DNA from: Chloroflexus aurantiacus J-10-fl
GTDB lineage: Bacteria; Chloroflexota; Chloroflexia; Chloroflexales; Chloroflexaceae
DNA: 64,000 nucleotides
Reading direction: 5' to 3'
Assembly (NCBI RefSeq): GCF_000018865.1
Contig: NC_010175.1
Location: forward strand, 3,534,001 to 3,598,000
Both the position numbers and the translations under genes were made by a program. Each line of letters begins with the position of its first letter. Position 1 is the stretch's first letter. Positions 25,998-34,783 of the stretch are shown one piece after another. The notes beneath the pieces are model-generated. The model was not told the DNA's origin, did no database searches, and saw nothing but the letters and a program-made list of their open reading frames with translations.

Positions 25998-28592
25998 GTG
26001 GCACCCGCTCAACCGTCAGTGTGTCCCTTTTGTCAGGCCCCACTAGGCCGTTCGGATGCGCGATTTTGCCCCGCATGTGGTCGATCACTGCCAGTTCCGG
26101 CAGCGACCGGTCCCTCTACCATCATCACCACCGGTAGTGCGACACTCCATATCAGCGAGCCAGGTGTAGAACGTGATGTTGTCTTAGGCGTACAACCGCT
26201 AACCATTGGTCGGGCGCCCGACAACGACATTGTCCTGCAATCGCGTTTTGTCAGTGGTCGGCACGCTCGTATCGAGCCGAATGGACAGGGGCATCGCATT
26301 GTTGATGTTGGCAGTCGTAATGGCCTGCTGTTCGCCGGTCAACGCATTACGATGCGTGAACTGGCCGATGGCGATGTATTGCGCATCGGTGATCCGGCTA
26401 CAGGTAATTTTGTCTCACTGACGTATCACAATACGGCTCTGACCACAACCGCAGCTTTGCGCGAAGTCCCCAGCCGTTTTCCGCTCGATCCCAACGATCC
26501 GGAGATCACGATTGGTCGCATTGGTTGCGACATCATTCTCGATAATCCGCAAGTTTCACGCTTTCACGCCCGGCTTGATCGCGCCCCTGGTGGTGGCGTG
26601 CTATTGCGCGATATGGGCAGTACCAACGGTACATTTGTGAATGGTCAGCGGGTAACCGCGCCAGTCGTGCTCAAGCCGGGAGACGTAATCCAGATCGGGG
26701 CATTCAAGCTGGTGTACAACGTCACCAGCCTTGATCGCTACGATCAGCGTGGTGCGCTCAGGATCGATGCGCGTAACCTGTCGCGCGTGGTCAGTCGTAA
26801 CGGAGTACAACGTGTCATCTTGCATGACGTATCACTTTCGATTGCACCGCGCGAATTCGTGGCGATTGTCGGTGGCTCTGGCACCGGCAAGAGCACATTA
26901 ATGAAAGCGTTGTGTGGCTATGCTCCCGCCGACCAGGGGGAGGTGCTGGTCAATGGTGATGATTTCTACCGCAATTTTGCCGCCTATCGTTCAGTACTGG
27001 GATACGTTCCGCAAGACGACATCCTGCATCGCACGCTGGTTGTGCAGCGTGCTCTGGAATACGCCGCTCGCCTGCGGTTGCCGGCTGATACAACCGATCA
27101 GGAGATCGTAGCCCGGATTGAGCGGGTGCTCGATGATGTCGAGATGTCTGCTCATCGCGATAAATCTATCGAGGCGTTATCCGGCGGGCAACGGAAGCGG
27201 GTGAGCATCGGTGCCGAACTCCTTGCCGATCCCAGCCTCTTCTTTCTCGACGAACCGACCAGCGGTCTTGATCCCGGTCTGGAGAAGAAGATGATGTATA
27301 CGCTGCGCCGCCTCGCCGACAGCGGACGTACAGTAGTGCTGGTGACGCATGCGACCGCGAATATTACCCAGTGTGATCACGTCATCTTCATGGCCGGCAA
27401 TGGCCGGATGGTCTTCTTTGGGCCGCCGGCTGCTGCGCTGAACTTCTTCCAGATCACAAGTGGCGATTTTGCCGATATTTACACCAAGATTGAAGGCGTT
27501 GCCACTGCCGATCATCCGGTTGTTCGCCAGGATTTACGGGCAGAATACGAGGCATGGCAGGCGGCGCACCCGCAGGCTGCGTCACCACCGAGTCTGGCTG
27601 AATTGTGGGAGATGCGGTATCGGCAATCGGCGTTGTATCGGCAATATGTTGCAGAGCGGCTGGCTGCTACCCCCGCCGGCCCGCATGTTGAGAGTGGTCA
27701 AACGTCGCAAACGACTCAACGCATCTCGGCCTGGCGGCAGTTCGGGTTGCTGACCAGGCGCTACCTTGATTTAATGCTCCAGGATCGGCGTAACCTGCTC
27801 ATCCTGTTGCTTCAGGCGCCTATCATCGCCTTACTCCTGTTGCTGGTTGCGCGTAGCGATGCACTAACCGGCGTGCAGGCCCAGGACCTGATCCAACGCG
27901 GTGAAGCGAAGAAAGTGCTCTTCATGCTGGCGACCGTGAGTGTCTGGTTTGGTATCATCAACGCGGCGCGCGAAATCACGAAGGAACAGGCGGTTTACCG
28001 GCGCGAGCGATTGGTCAATCTGCAGATAGGGCCATACCTGTTTTCAAAAGTTACTGTTCTGAGCCTGTTGATCCTGGTGCAGACCATCGTCTTGTTGGGC
28101 ATGCTACTGTTCAAAGTCGCACTGCCCGGCGAAACCGGAATTTTGTTGCCACCACTGATTGAAACCTTCCTCACCCTGTTTCTCTCGTCAGGGGCGGGCA
28201 TGGCACTCGGCCTGGCCATCAGTGCGGCATCGGCTACCCCTGATCGGGCTATCAGTCTGGTGCCGTTTGCCCTCATCCCCCAAATCCTCTTTGCCGGTCT
28301 GATCTTTGCTATCGAGGGATTGGCGACACCACTCTCATGGTTAACGATCAGTCGCTGGTCAATGGATGCCCTCGGCGCCAGCCTTGATCTGAACCGTCTC
28401 TGCGATCTGCCCAACACTGATGATCAGGGAAGTATTCCGGCAGGATGCACTCCTGGCTTCCTTGAAATCGAGGCTGCTTTTACTCACGACCCGCTACATT
28501 TGATTGGGCGGTGGGCGGCACTGCTCGGCTATGCCGGCATTTGTCTCCTGATAACCGCCTGGTTGCTACGACGCCGTGATCGTGTGATATAA
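25998..28592 (+). CDS. FHA-FHA-ABC transporter fusion (ABCG-like) with zinc ribbon
   Basis: 864 residues, GTG start with CAGGAG SD. Order: zinc ribbon C9, C12, C24, C27; FHA domain 1 about 60-135 (TIGRAPDNDIV, SGRHARI, GSRNG); FHA domain 2 about 165-240 (TIGRIGCDIIL, SRFHARL, GSTNGTFVNG); ABC ATPase about 255-480 with Walker A 291-300 (VGGSGTGKST), LSGGQRKRVSIG and LFFLDEPTSGLD; then a permease half of about six segments from residue 580 on. The ABCG-type architecture with FHA domains couples transport or membrane recruitment to Thr phosphorylation. Divergent from the kinase/PP2C operon across 203 bp and probably its substrate or effector (inference). Confidence 0.93.
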   Translation: MAPAQPSVCPFCQAPLGRSDARFCPACGRSLPVPAATGPSTIITTGSATLHISEPGVERDVVLGVQPLTIGRAPDNDIVLQSRFVSGRHARIEPNGQGHRIVDVGSRNGLLFAGQRITMRELADGDVLRIGDPATGNFVSLTYHNTALTTTAALREVPSRFPLDPNDPEITIGRIGCDIILDNPQVSRFHARLDRAPGGGVLLRDMGSTNGTFVNGQRVTAPVVLKPGDVIQIGAFKLVYNVTSLDRYDQRGALRIDARNLSRVVSRNGVQRVILHDVSLSIAPREFVAIVGGSGTGKSTLMKALCGYAPADQGEVLVNGDDFYRNFAAYRSVLGYVPQDDILHRTLVVQRALEYAARLRLPADTTDQEIVARIERVLDDVEMSAHRDKSIEALSGGQRKRVSIGAELLADPSLFFLDEPTSGLDPGLEKKMMYTLRRLADSGRTVVLVTHATANITQCDHVIFMAGNGRMVFFGPPAAALNFFQITSGDFADIYTKIEGVATADHPVVRQDLRAEYEAWQAAHPQAASPPSLAELWEMRYRQSALYRQYVAERLAATPAGPHVESGQTSQTTQRISAWRQFGLLTRRYLDLMLQDRRNLLILLLQAPIIALLLLLVARSDALTGVQAQDLIQRGEAKKVLFMLATVSVWFGIINAAREITKEQAVYRRERLVNLQIGPYLFSKVTVLSLLILVQTIVLLGMLLFKVALPGETGILLPPLIETFLTLFLSSGAGMALGLAISAASATPDRAISLVPFALIPQILFAGLIFAIEGLATPLSWLTISRWSMDALGASLDLNRLCDLPNTDDQGSIPAGCTPGFLEIEAAFTHDPLHLIGRWAALLGYAGICLLITAWLLRRRDRVI

Positions 28593-28709
28593 TAAGTGCG
28601 TAATCGATGACGAACTTTTATGTCATTTGCTTTTATGAAACGTGTGCATTCTTTGCGTCATCTTGCATCTTTATGAGCTAAAGTACATTCATTTGCCCTG
28701 TGCAACACC

Positions 28710-28738
28710 TTGACGTAACGCTGACGCTAGCGTATAAT
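28710..28738 (+). promoter_or_regulatory. Sigma-70 promoter with operator-like palindrome (XRE-cupin gene)
   Basis: TTGACG (28710-28715), 17-bp spacer, TATAAT (28733-28738). The perfect palindrome ACGCTAGCGT (28724-28733) lies in the spacer and touches the -10 box. That is a position from which the downstream XRE protein could repress its own transcription. Confidence 0.6.
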
Positions 28739-28781
28739 CACATCTGACAATATGCAACAGTTGAGATAGTGGTATGTTCGG

Positions 28782-28817
28782 CGGCACAGACAAAAGTGCC
28801 GGCTATCGTTTTTCTTT
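28782..28817 (+). promoter_or_regulatory. Possible leader hairpin before the XRE-cupin gene
   Basis: CGGCAC / GTGCCG stem with an 8-nt loop, then GTTTTTCTTT seven bases later. It resembles a weak terminator or attenuator inside the 5' leader. The distance from stem to T-run is longer than usual. Confidence 0.3.
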
Positions 28818-28832
28818 ATATAGAGCTAACCT

Positions 28833-29378
28833 ATGTCACTCGGACAAAAGATCGGTCGTCTGCGTCAAGAACGTGGTCTGACCCTCCAGGAGGTGTCAGA
28901 GGGATCGGGGCTAACTCCCTCGTTCCTGAGCCGTCTTGAACGTGATAAGGTTAATATTTCGGTGGCCAACCTGCGCAAACTGGCACAGTTTTTTAGTGTC
29001 CAGATGACGCATTTTTTCGAGGGAGAGGACGATCAACAGCTTGGCCAGGTAGTGCGAGTCGCTGACCGTGTTCGCCTCTCGCTCGATGATGCGCCGGTGC
29101 AGGTCTTTTCGTTGCTGCCACCCAACAGCGATCTCGATGCGCGCCTGATCGAAGCCTATCCTGGCAGCAGTCAGCAGGGGTTCTCATCACGTGGCAGTCA
29201 GATGGTGCATGTCCTGGCTGGTCATGTGCGGTATACTTTGGGTGAGGAGCAGTACGATCTCGCCCCCGGCGATACGCTCTTCTTTCGCGATGATACGGCG
29301 TATAGCTGGACGAATACCGGCCATTCGATTGCGACTATGCTAACGGTCAGTACTCTCAATCCACGTGATGAGCGCTGA
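28833..29378 (+). CDS. XRE-family regulator with C-terminal cupin domain
   Basis: 181 residues. Residues 1-62 form a helix-turn-helix (IGRLRQERGLTLQEVSEGSG then LTPSFLSRLER). Residues about 75-175 form a cupin_2 barrel (GSQMVHVLAGHVRYTLGEEQYDLAPGDTLFFRDDTAYSW in sequence segments), the architecture of small-molecule-responsive regulators such as PuuR or SutR. The SD before the ATG is weak. The gene for an AI-2E-type permease follows after 19 bp and is probably co-transcribed and controlled by it. Confidence 0.88.
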   Translation: MSLGQKIGRLRQERGLTLQEVSEGSGLTPSFLSRLERDKVNISVANLRKLAQFFSVQMTHFFEGEDDQQLGQVVRVADRVRLSLDDAPVQVFSLLPPNSDLDARLIEAYPGSSQQGFSSRGSQMVHVLAGHVRYTLGEEQYDLAPGDTLFFRDDTAYSWTNTGHSIATMLTVSTLNPRDER

Positions 29379-29397
29379 CACGTTTTGGTGAGGTTTC

Positions 29398-30696
29398 ATG
29401 AGTATTCTGACCCCTGCGTTCCTCCGTCAGGCTGCCCGCTGGCTGCTGATTGGTTTTTCAATTTACCTCATCGGCTGGCTGCTGTCGGCGGCAGGGTCGG
29501 CAGTAACGCCATTTATTTTCGGTGGTGTACTGGCCTACCTCTTTTTGCCGCTGGTGAATTTCTTCAACCGGTGGCTGCCCCGCTGGCTGGCTATTTTGAC
29601 GGTGTACCTGCTCACGTTTGGGGCAATTGTGGCTGCCATTGCCTTCGTCGTGCCGCCACTGATTGCTCAGATCACGGAGTTGATCCGTGCTCTCCCAGAT
29701 ATTGCCACGATCCAGCGTGAAGCCAACCGGTTGATCGATGAGTATGAGCAGTTACTTGCCAGCCTGCCCCCAGCATTGCAAGCGGAAGTGCAGAGTGCAA
29801 TTGCTTCCGCAACCGCTGAAGGGCTAAGCACGCTACGGGCCAATTTTGTCAGTTATCTGCAGGGTGTTGGCCAGTTTTTGGTGAACAGTGTCCTTTCAGT
29901 GGTCAACACAGTTACCTTTTTGCTCGGTTTCTTCCTGGTTCCGTTCTGGCTTTTCTATGTGCTGATGGATCAACGAGCCGGGCGAGCCTACCTGGATCGG
30001 ATGATTCACCCCCGTCTGCGTGCCGATTTTTGGGCCATGGTGACAATTATCGATCACGATCTGAGTGGCTATCTCCGTGGGCAGTTGATCCTCGGTACAT
30101 CGGTTGGACTGGCGGCCTGGATCGGCCTTACGGCCTTGAATATGGCCGGGATGAATATTCCGTATACCGTGTTACTGGCAGTGGTTGCCGGCGTTACCGA
30201 ACTGGTGCCGGTGATCGGGCCGATCATCGGTGCTATTCCGGCAATCTTGCTCGGTCTGGCCGATTCACCGACGACAGCGCTGGCCGTGACGATACTCTAT
30301 ATTGCGATTCAGCAGCTTGAAAACCATATCCTGGTTCCTCGTATCATTGGTGAGAGTGTGGGCGTGCATCCGGCGATTTTGATGGTTGTCCTGGTAGTGT
30401 GCTCGCAGGTGTTCGGGTTACTGGGAGCCATTCTTTCGGCACCGCTCAGCGCAATGGCGCGTGACCTCTTCCTGTATCTGTACGGTCGCCTGAGCGATCC
30501 GCCGCGCCCTGCCGGTGTGTTGCCTGAACGACTACGTCCGTTTGTCACCCCAATTGAGGTGCCGCAAACGCCTTCACCATCCCCGGCCCAATCGCCAACC
30601 TCTGAGTCGTCATCGGCGCGGACAGCGCCATTATCTGATCCATCACCTACCGACGCTCCGTCGCCGCCCTCGGCGGCTGGTGATCAGCTATCGTGA
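29398..30696 (+). CDS. AI-2E family (PerM-like) transporter
   Basis: 432 residues. GGTGAGG SD upstream. About eight hydrophobic segments, with the long hydrophilic helical region after the second to third segment (LPDIATIQREANRLIDEYEQ) and the family motif in the C-terminal half (AVVAGVTELVPVIGPIIGAIPA, in two pieces). Some family members export autoinducer-2 and others move Na+/H+, so the substrate is not predictable. The last 50 residues are Pro/Ser-rich and unlike the family core. Confidence 0.88.
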   Translation: MSILTPAFLRQAARWLLIGFSIYLIGWLLSAAGSAVTPFIFGGVLAYLFLPLVNFFNRWLPRWLAILTVYLLTFGAIVAAIAFVVPPLIAQITELIRALPDIATIQREANRLIDEYEQLLASLPPALQAEVQSAIASATAEGLSTLRANFVSYLQGVGQFLVNSVLSVVNTVTFLLGFFLVPFWLFYVLMDQRAGRAYLDRMIHPRLRADFWAMVTIIDHDLSGYLRGQLILGTSVGLAAWIGLTALNMAGMNIPYTVLLAVVAGVTELVPVIGPIIGAIPAILLGLADSPTTALAVTILYIAIQQLENHILVPRIIGESVGVHPAILMVVLVVCSQVFGLLGAILSAPLSAMARDLFLYLYGRLSDPPRPAGVLPERLRPFVTPIEVPQTPSPSPAQSPTSESSSARTAPLSDPSPTDAPSPPSAAGDQLS

Positions 30697-30702
30697 GTGG
30701 CC

Positions 30703-31106
30703 CGGCGGGTTAAAACCCTGCCTCAATACGTGGAAGCTGGCAAGGCTGGCCTGGCGGCGGGGGTGGATCGGGCGTGCTGGATAGCCCCGTAGACTTGACT
30801 TCCGCAACGATTTCGGTTACAGCCGGTGGGTGCCGGGCGTGCTAATGGATAGCCCTGTCGGCCTTCCACAACGCGAGGCAGGGCTTCAGCCCGCCGCACG
30901 GTTCCAGCCCGCTTGACGGTGGCGAGAGGCAACCCGTGCGTGCTCCACTCTTGCCCCGCCGGGGCTTGCACGTCGTGAGGCAGGGCTTCAGCCCGCCGCA
31001 CGGTTCCAGCCCGCCTGACGGTGGCGAGAGGCAAGCCGCGCGTGCTCTACTCCAACCCCGCCGGGGTTTGCACAACGTGAGGCAGGGCTTCAGCCCGCCT
31101 AACGGT
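30703..31106. repeat. 102-bp tandem repeat array with an inverted partial copy
   Basis: GAGGCAGGGCTTCAGCCCGC occurs at 30875, 30977 and 31079, exactly 102 bp apart; the two full units are nearly identical, the third partial. A shorter inverted copy (CCCGGCGGGTTAAAACCCTG...) lies at about 30703-30745. Each core contains a GGGCTTCAGCCC-type hairpin. No gene fits this 459-bp gap. Confidence 0.8.
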
Positions 31107-31155
31107 ACAGTTTTGTCAGGGTATTTGCCGTTACCGCACGAGGCGCTGTGCGGTG

Positions 31156-31713
31156 CTATGGTGTCTGCCCATCCAGTTTCCACCACGACAGACCACTGCG
31201 TCCCAGCCGACGCCAGAGTGAGCTGATTAACTGTCGATGGCGGCGACGGGCACGGCGGGAAGCATAGAATGGATCACTACGACAAAGCTGGCGCCGGATA
31301 TGCAGGCTACGCCCGGAGAACAGGCCGCCGATAAATGCACTCAAGTCGGCCAGTGAGGCAAGCTTATCGGCTACCGCCAACACCCATCCTTCCCGTGTCG
31401 TCGGACGAGGGCCGAAGGGGTACATATGGCTCACAATAGCTGCTGAGACTGCTTCAGGTTCGCCTAACTCGGCAGCGATCCTGGCAGCAATAGCACCGTG
31501 TGTCGTTAATGTGCCGTAGCGCGAGTCGAGATCGTGGAGCAGTGCCGCCCGCACGCACGTTACCTGGTCAGCACCGAAGAACGGTGCCAGATAATATGAG
31601 AAATGCACTGAGCGCATCAAATGATCGTGCTTGGGGACACTATGGTGCATGTGATAACGGGTCTCAACGACTCGCGGATGGTGCAGCAGGTCTGCGATAG
31701 TTTCCCAATACAT
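31156..31713 (-). CDS. HD-domain phosphohydrolase-like protein
   Basis: 185 residues. The HD signature is present: H31 region (KHDHLMRSVHFSYYLA), H60-D61 in AALLHDLDSRYG, a later His (SHMYPFG) and the closing Asp (VADKLASLADL). HD proteins of this size act on nucleotides or small phosphorylated metabolites with a divalent metal. The C-terminal 45 residues are very basic (RRARRRHRQL) and may touch nucleic acid or simply be tail. Single gene, TATAAC at the upstream side but no clear -35. Confidence 0.8.
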   Translation of the reverse strand: MYWETIADLLHHPRVVETRYHMHHSVPKHDHLMRSVHFSYYLAPFFGADQVTCVRAALLHDLDSRYGTLTTHGAIAARIAAELGEPEAVSAAIVSHMYPFGPRPTTREGWVLAVADKLASLADLSAFIGGLFSGRSLHIRRQLCRSDPFYASRRARRRHRQLISSLWRRLGRSGLSWWKLDGQTP

Positions 31714-31904
31714 TGCGGTCCTTTTCCTGGTTTGGTATGTACCTGTTATGTTATACCATCTCTTCTCTTGCAGTGCAATGATAGCGTCATGATGCTACCA
31801 GGGTGTTACCAATCCTTATCTGTCATGATAACCGATTTTGTTTTATTCCTCAGGTATAATATCTACAGAGCTTGTTGTTTGCCGTAATGCCTGGAGAAGG
31901 TGCT

Positions 31905-32624
31905 ATGAAGCTAAAGGGGCGCGTTGCGATTATTACTGGCGCTTCGAGTGGAGTCGGCTATGCTGCTGCCCGTCTCTTCGCCCGTGAGGGGGCGACCGTT
32001 GTCGCTGCTGCCCGGCGACGTGATCGATTGGAACATTTGGTCAGTATGATTACATCTGAGGGTCATCACGCCTTTGCAATTCCAACAGATATTACCGTTT
32101 CAGCTCAGGTTCAGCAACTGGTTGACACCACGGCCCAAATGTTTGGTCGCATCGATATTGTCTTGAACTGCGCCGGCAATATCGAGAAGATCGCGCCGCT
32201 CGAACAGTTTAGTGACGCCGAATGGCAAGATGTGATGAATACGAATCTCAACGGCGTCTTTTACCTCATGCGGGCAGTTGTTCCCTATATGAAGCGCCAG
32301 CGCAGCGGTACGATTGTCAATCTCGGTTCACGAGTTGGGAAGGTTGGGATGGCAAATATTGCACCGTTCTGTGCAGCGAAGTTTGCTCTATCGGGTCTGT
32401 CACAGGCGCTCGCTCAGGAGTTGCGTCCGTACAACGTCTTCGTAACGACCGTGTATTCTGGTATGATCAATGCCGATATTGCGCCGCTCAATCCTGCCGA
32501 AGAACTGCGCAAGCGATTGATGACTGTTGATGATGTCGCGCAGGCACTACTGTGGGTCTGTACCTTACCGCCAAGCCTGCGGGTTGATGAACTACCGATT
32601 ATGCCACGGACAATTGATCTGTGA
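31905..32624 (+). CDS. Short-chain dehydrogenase/reductase with Phe at the catalytic Tyr position
   Basis: 239 residues from the ATG at 31905, which has GGAGAAGG upstream; the frame extends 11 codons further without SD. NAD(P) motif TGASSGVG, NCAG motif, and the Ser/Lys of the active site: S142 and K159. The residue four before the lysine is F155 (APFCAAK) instead of Tyr, which is the general acid in classical SDRs. Oxidoreductase activity is therefore doubtful. The next gene, a methyltransferase, follows 17 bp after the stop with its own SD; the two are likely co-transcribed. Confidence 0.87.
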   Translation: MKLKGRVAIITGASSGVGYAAARLFAREGATVVAAARRRDRLEHLVSMITSEGHHAFAIPTDITVSAQVQQLVDTTAQMFGRIDIVLNCAGNIEKIAPLEQFSDAEWQDVMNTNLNGVFYLMRAVVPYMKRQRSGTIVNLGSRVGKVGMANIAPFCAAKFALSGLSQALAQELRPYNVFVTTVYSGMINADIAPLNPAEELRKRLMTVDDVAQALLWVCTLPPSLRVDELPIMPRTIDL

Positions 32625-32641
32625 TTGCGCCAGGAGCTGCT

Positions 32642-33457
32642 ATGCCTGACCAGGCCTCTCGTGAATGGTGGGAAGAATTATTTCAGGTCTATGAGTTTGC
32701 CCACTATCGCCAATATGCCGATGAGTTGACCCGCCGCGAGGTTGATTTTTTGATTGATGCATTGGGATTGCGCGGTGTTGAAACCGTTCTCGATGTAGCC
32801 TGTGGTGGTGGACGGCATAGCCTGGCTCTGGCGGCGCGTGGCTGGACGGTGGTTGGGCTTGATGCTGCGGCATCGGTTATTGCTCATGCCCAGGCAGCGG
32901 CTACCGATCAGGGTTTAAATGTTGAGTTTGTGACCGGCGATATGCGGCAGTTGCCCTATCACGAGCGGTTTGATGTCGTCCTGCTGATGAATAGCAGTCT
33001 CGGTTTTTTCGATGATGAGACGAATCAGGCCGTGCTCAATGGGATAGCTCGTGCGCTCGTTCCCGGTGGGAAGGTGTTGATTCAGTGTCTTAATCCATAT
33101 CAGATCGAACGCTACTTGCGCGATTTTCGCAGTGGCTGGTATCCGGTTGGCAGTGGGTTTGTGTTGCGTGAAGCCCGTTTCGATCCGCGACGGGCAACCC
33201 TCGTTATTAACTATCGCTATGTTGATGCCGGGCGTGGGATTGACGTTACCCATCCCGGCGACCAGATTCGCCTGTATGGCTTTCCTGAATTGACGGCCAT
33301 GCTGCGGGCAGCCGGTTTACGTCCGCTGAGTGTATTTGGGGATACGACCTTGCCCCCGGTTCCGTTCGAGGAGGCAAGTATCTGGCAGGTGGTGATCGCA
33401 ATCCGCGACCGACCGGTCAGGAAGGAGGCGGAGGATGCAGATCGCGCTGATCGGTGA
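32642..33457 (+). CDS. SAM-dependent methyltransferase (class I)
   Basis: 271 residues from the ATG at 32642, behind CAGGAG; a GTG at 32621 overlapping the SDR stop is the alternative. Motif I VLDVACGGGRHS, motif II acidic residue in VVGLDAA, GDMRQLPY, and post-motif DVVLLMNSSLGFF are typical of methyltransferase_25/11 families. Substrate unknown. The last 23 bases overlap the next gene in another frame. Confidence 0.88.
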   Translation: MPDQASREWWEELFQVYEFAHYRQYADELTRREVDFLIDALGLRGVETVLDVACGGGRHSLALAARGWTVVGLDAAASVIAHAQAAATDQGLNVEFVTGDMRQLPYHERFDVVLLMNSSLGFFDDETNQAVLNGIARALVPGGKVLIQCLNPYQIERYLRDFRSGWYPVGSGFVLREARFDPRRATLVINYRYVDAGRGIDVTHPGDQIRLYGFPELTAMLRAAGLRPLSVFGDTTLPPVPFEEASIWQVVIAIRDRPVRKEAEDADRADR

Positions 33458-33752
33458 GTTTGAAGCAGCGTACCATCCCGACGCAACCCCGGCTTTGGTA
33501 TTGCACCATCTAATTCGTGGTTATGATGCTGTCGTGCTGAACGCCGATGAAGTGGCTGTCTTGCGTGATCTGCTTGGCTCGGTGCAGAAGCGGATTCGGG
33601 AATTGGGATCGTATCGCTTGATTCTCGGTGCCGGCGGTGATCTGACCTTCTACACCGCCAGCGGGCAGCGCAGTGCTTATCTAAATGCCGATCAAATGCG
33701 GCAGTTGGCCCGTCTGATCGGAGCCACCCCTCCTCATTTGGCTGCGGTCTAG
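33435..33752 (+). CDS. Conserved-looking small protein of unknown function
   Basis: 105 residues, strong SD GGAGGCGGAGG just before the ATG and overlap with the methyltransferase gene, which supports real translation. The chain is a plausible mixed alpha/beta domain (MQIALIGEFEAAY, YDAVVLNADEVAVLRDLL, YRLILGAGGDLTFY). No motif known to me. The TAG stop shares a CTAG palindrome with the stop of the convergent pfkB-type gene. Confidence 0.65.
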   Translation: MQIALIGEFEAAYHPDATPALVLHHLIRGYDAVVLNADEVAVLRDLLGSVQKRIRELGSYRLILGAGGDLTFYTASGQRSAYLNADQMRQLARLIGATPPHLAAV

Positions 33753-34687
33753 TACGCGCCGAGGCGTACCTGGGCAGCGAGTGTGGCGACGGTGGCTGGA
33801 TCAATTCTTCCCGGTTCCAGTGTCTGGGCGTCGGTAGCGCCGCAAGCGGTAGCCAGGCGCATGGCATCGGCGAGAGAGTGTCCCCGGCTCAGGGCAACGG
33901 TTAACCCGGCAAAGAAGGAATCGCCGCATCCAATCGGATTGTGTACCGGGATGGCTGGCGGTGTGGCACGTACCGCCCCATTCGCGTCAATCCCGATAGC
34001 ACCTGCCGCACCGAGGGTGATGACGATCCGGGCAATACCCTGGCGATGAAGCGCATGGGCGGCTCGATACACACTCATCTCATCTGGTAAGTCAATACCG
34101 GTCAAGTGACTGAGTTCCTGGCTGTTTATTTTCACCACATCCGGGCCGGCGCTGACTGCTGCCGCCAGTGCCGGCCCACTCGTATCGACCAGTACGTGCC
34201 GTCCCTGATCACGAATCTCTTTAATCAATTCCGCGAGCGCTGTCGGTTCAACCCCTGGCGGTAAGCTGCCGCAGATCAGATTCCACGGTGCCGGGTCGTC
34301 TACAATTGCCGCTGTAAAGGTTTGCCATTCGGCACCGGTCAGCCGTGGCCCCTTCTCATTTAACACCGTAACCTGCTGATGTGACGGATCGACGATCAAG
34401 GTGCACGCACGCGTTTCATTGCTGATGACGCTGCCGTGAAGGGCCAAACCTTCCTTCTGGGCCAGATGACTGACATGCTGCCCGGTGATGCCTCCGAGTG
34501 GTGCCCGGATCGTGGCATTGACCCCAAGGGCACGCAGTGCCCGGCCAACGTTTAACCCTTTACCGCCAGCCGCAACCAATACCTCGTGTACCCGCTGCTC
34601 CTGACCAACGCGCAAGCCGGGTGTGATCAGAATGCGATCAACGGCTGGATTGGGGGTAATGATGAGAAATGGCGAGGAATGGATCAT
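33749..34687 (-). CDS. PfkB-family sugar kinase (1-phosphofructokinase/tagatose-6-phosphate kinase type)
   Basis: 312 residues from ATG 34687; upstream codons in the frame lack an SD. N-terminal ITPNPAVDR and AAGGKGLNVGRAL (PfkB signature 1), and the C-terminal anion-hole/catalytic motif NPIGCGDSFFAGL with the catalytic Asp (signature 2). The TPNPAVDR start is characteristic of the FruK/LacC branch. It phosphorylates a phosphosugar with ATP, giving a bisphosphate. No PTS or fru genes are near; a lone gene, so the substrate is open. Confidence 0.88.
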   Translation of the reverse strand: MIHSSPFLIITPNPAVDRILITPGLRVGQEQRVHEVLVAAGGKGLNVGRALRALGVNATIRAPLGGITGQHVSHLAQKEGLALHGSVISNETRACTLIVDPSHQQVTVLNEKGPRLTGAEWQTFTAAIVDDPAPWNLICGSLPPGVEPTALAELIKEIRDQGRHVLVDTSGPALAAAVSAGPDVVKINSQELSHLTGIDLPDEMSVYRAAHALHRQGIARIVITLGAAGAIGIDANGAVRATPPAIPVHNPIGCGDSFFAGLTVALSRGHSLADAMRLATACGATDAQTLEPGRIDPATVATLAAQVRLGAY

Positions 34688-34783
34688 AGAGAACCTGTTG
34701 CAAAACCGGTATGAGATTGGGTGGGCGACGGTATTGCTGTCGCCCACCCGCTACCATCAGCGCAAGAGCCGGTAATCGCTGGA

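Noticed and set aside
30842-31186. Overlapping minus-strand frames of about 100 codons over the 102-bp repeats
   Set aside because: They only translate the repeat (GGLKPCL units) and no SD precedes them.
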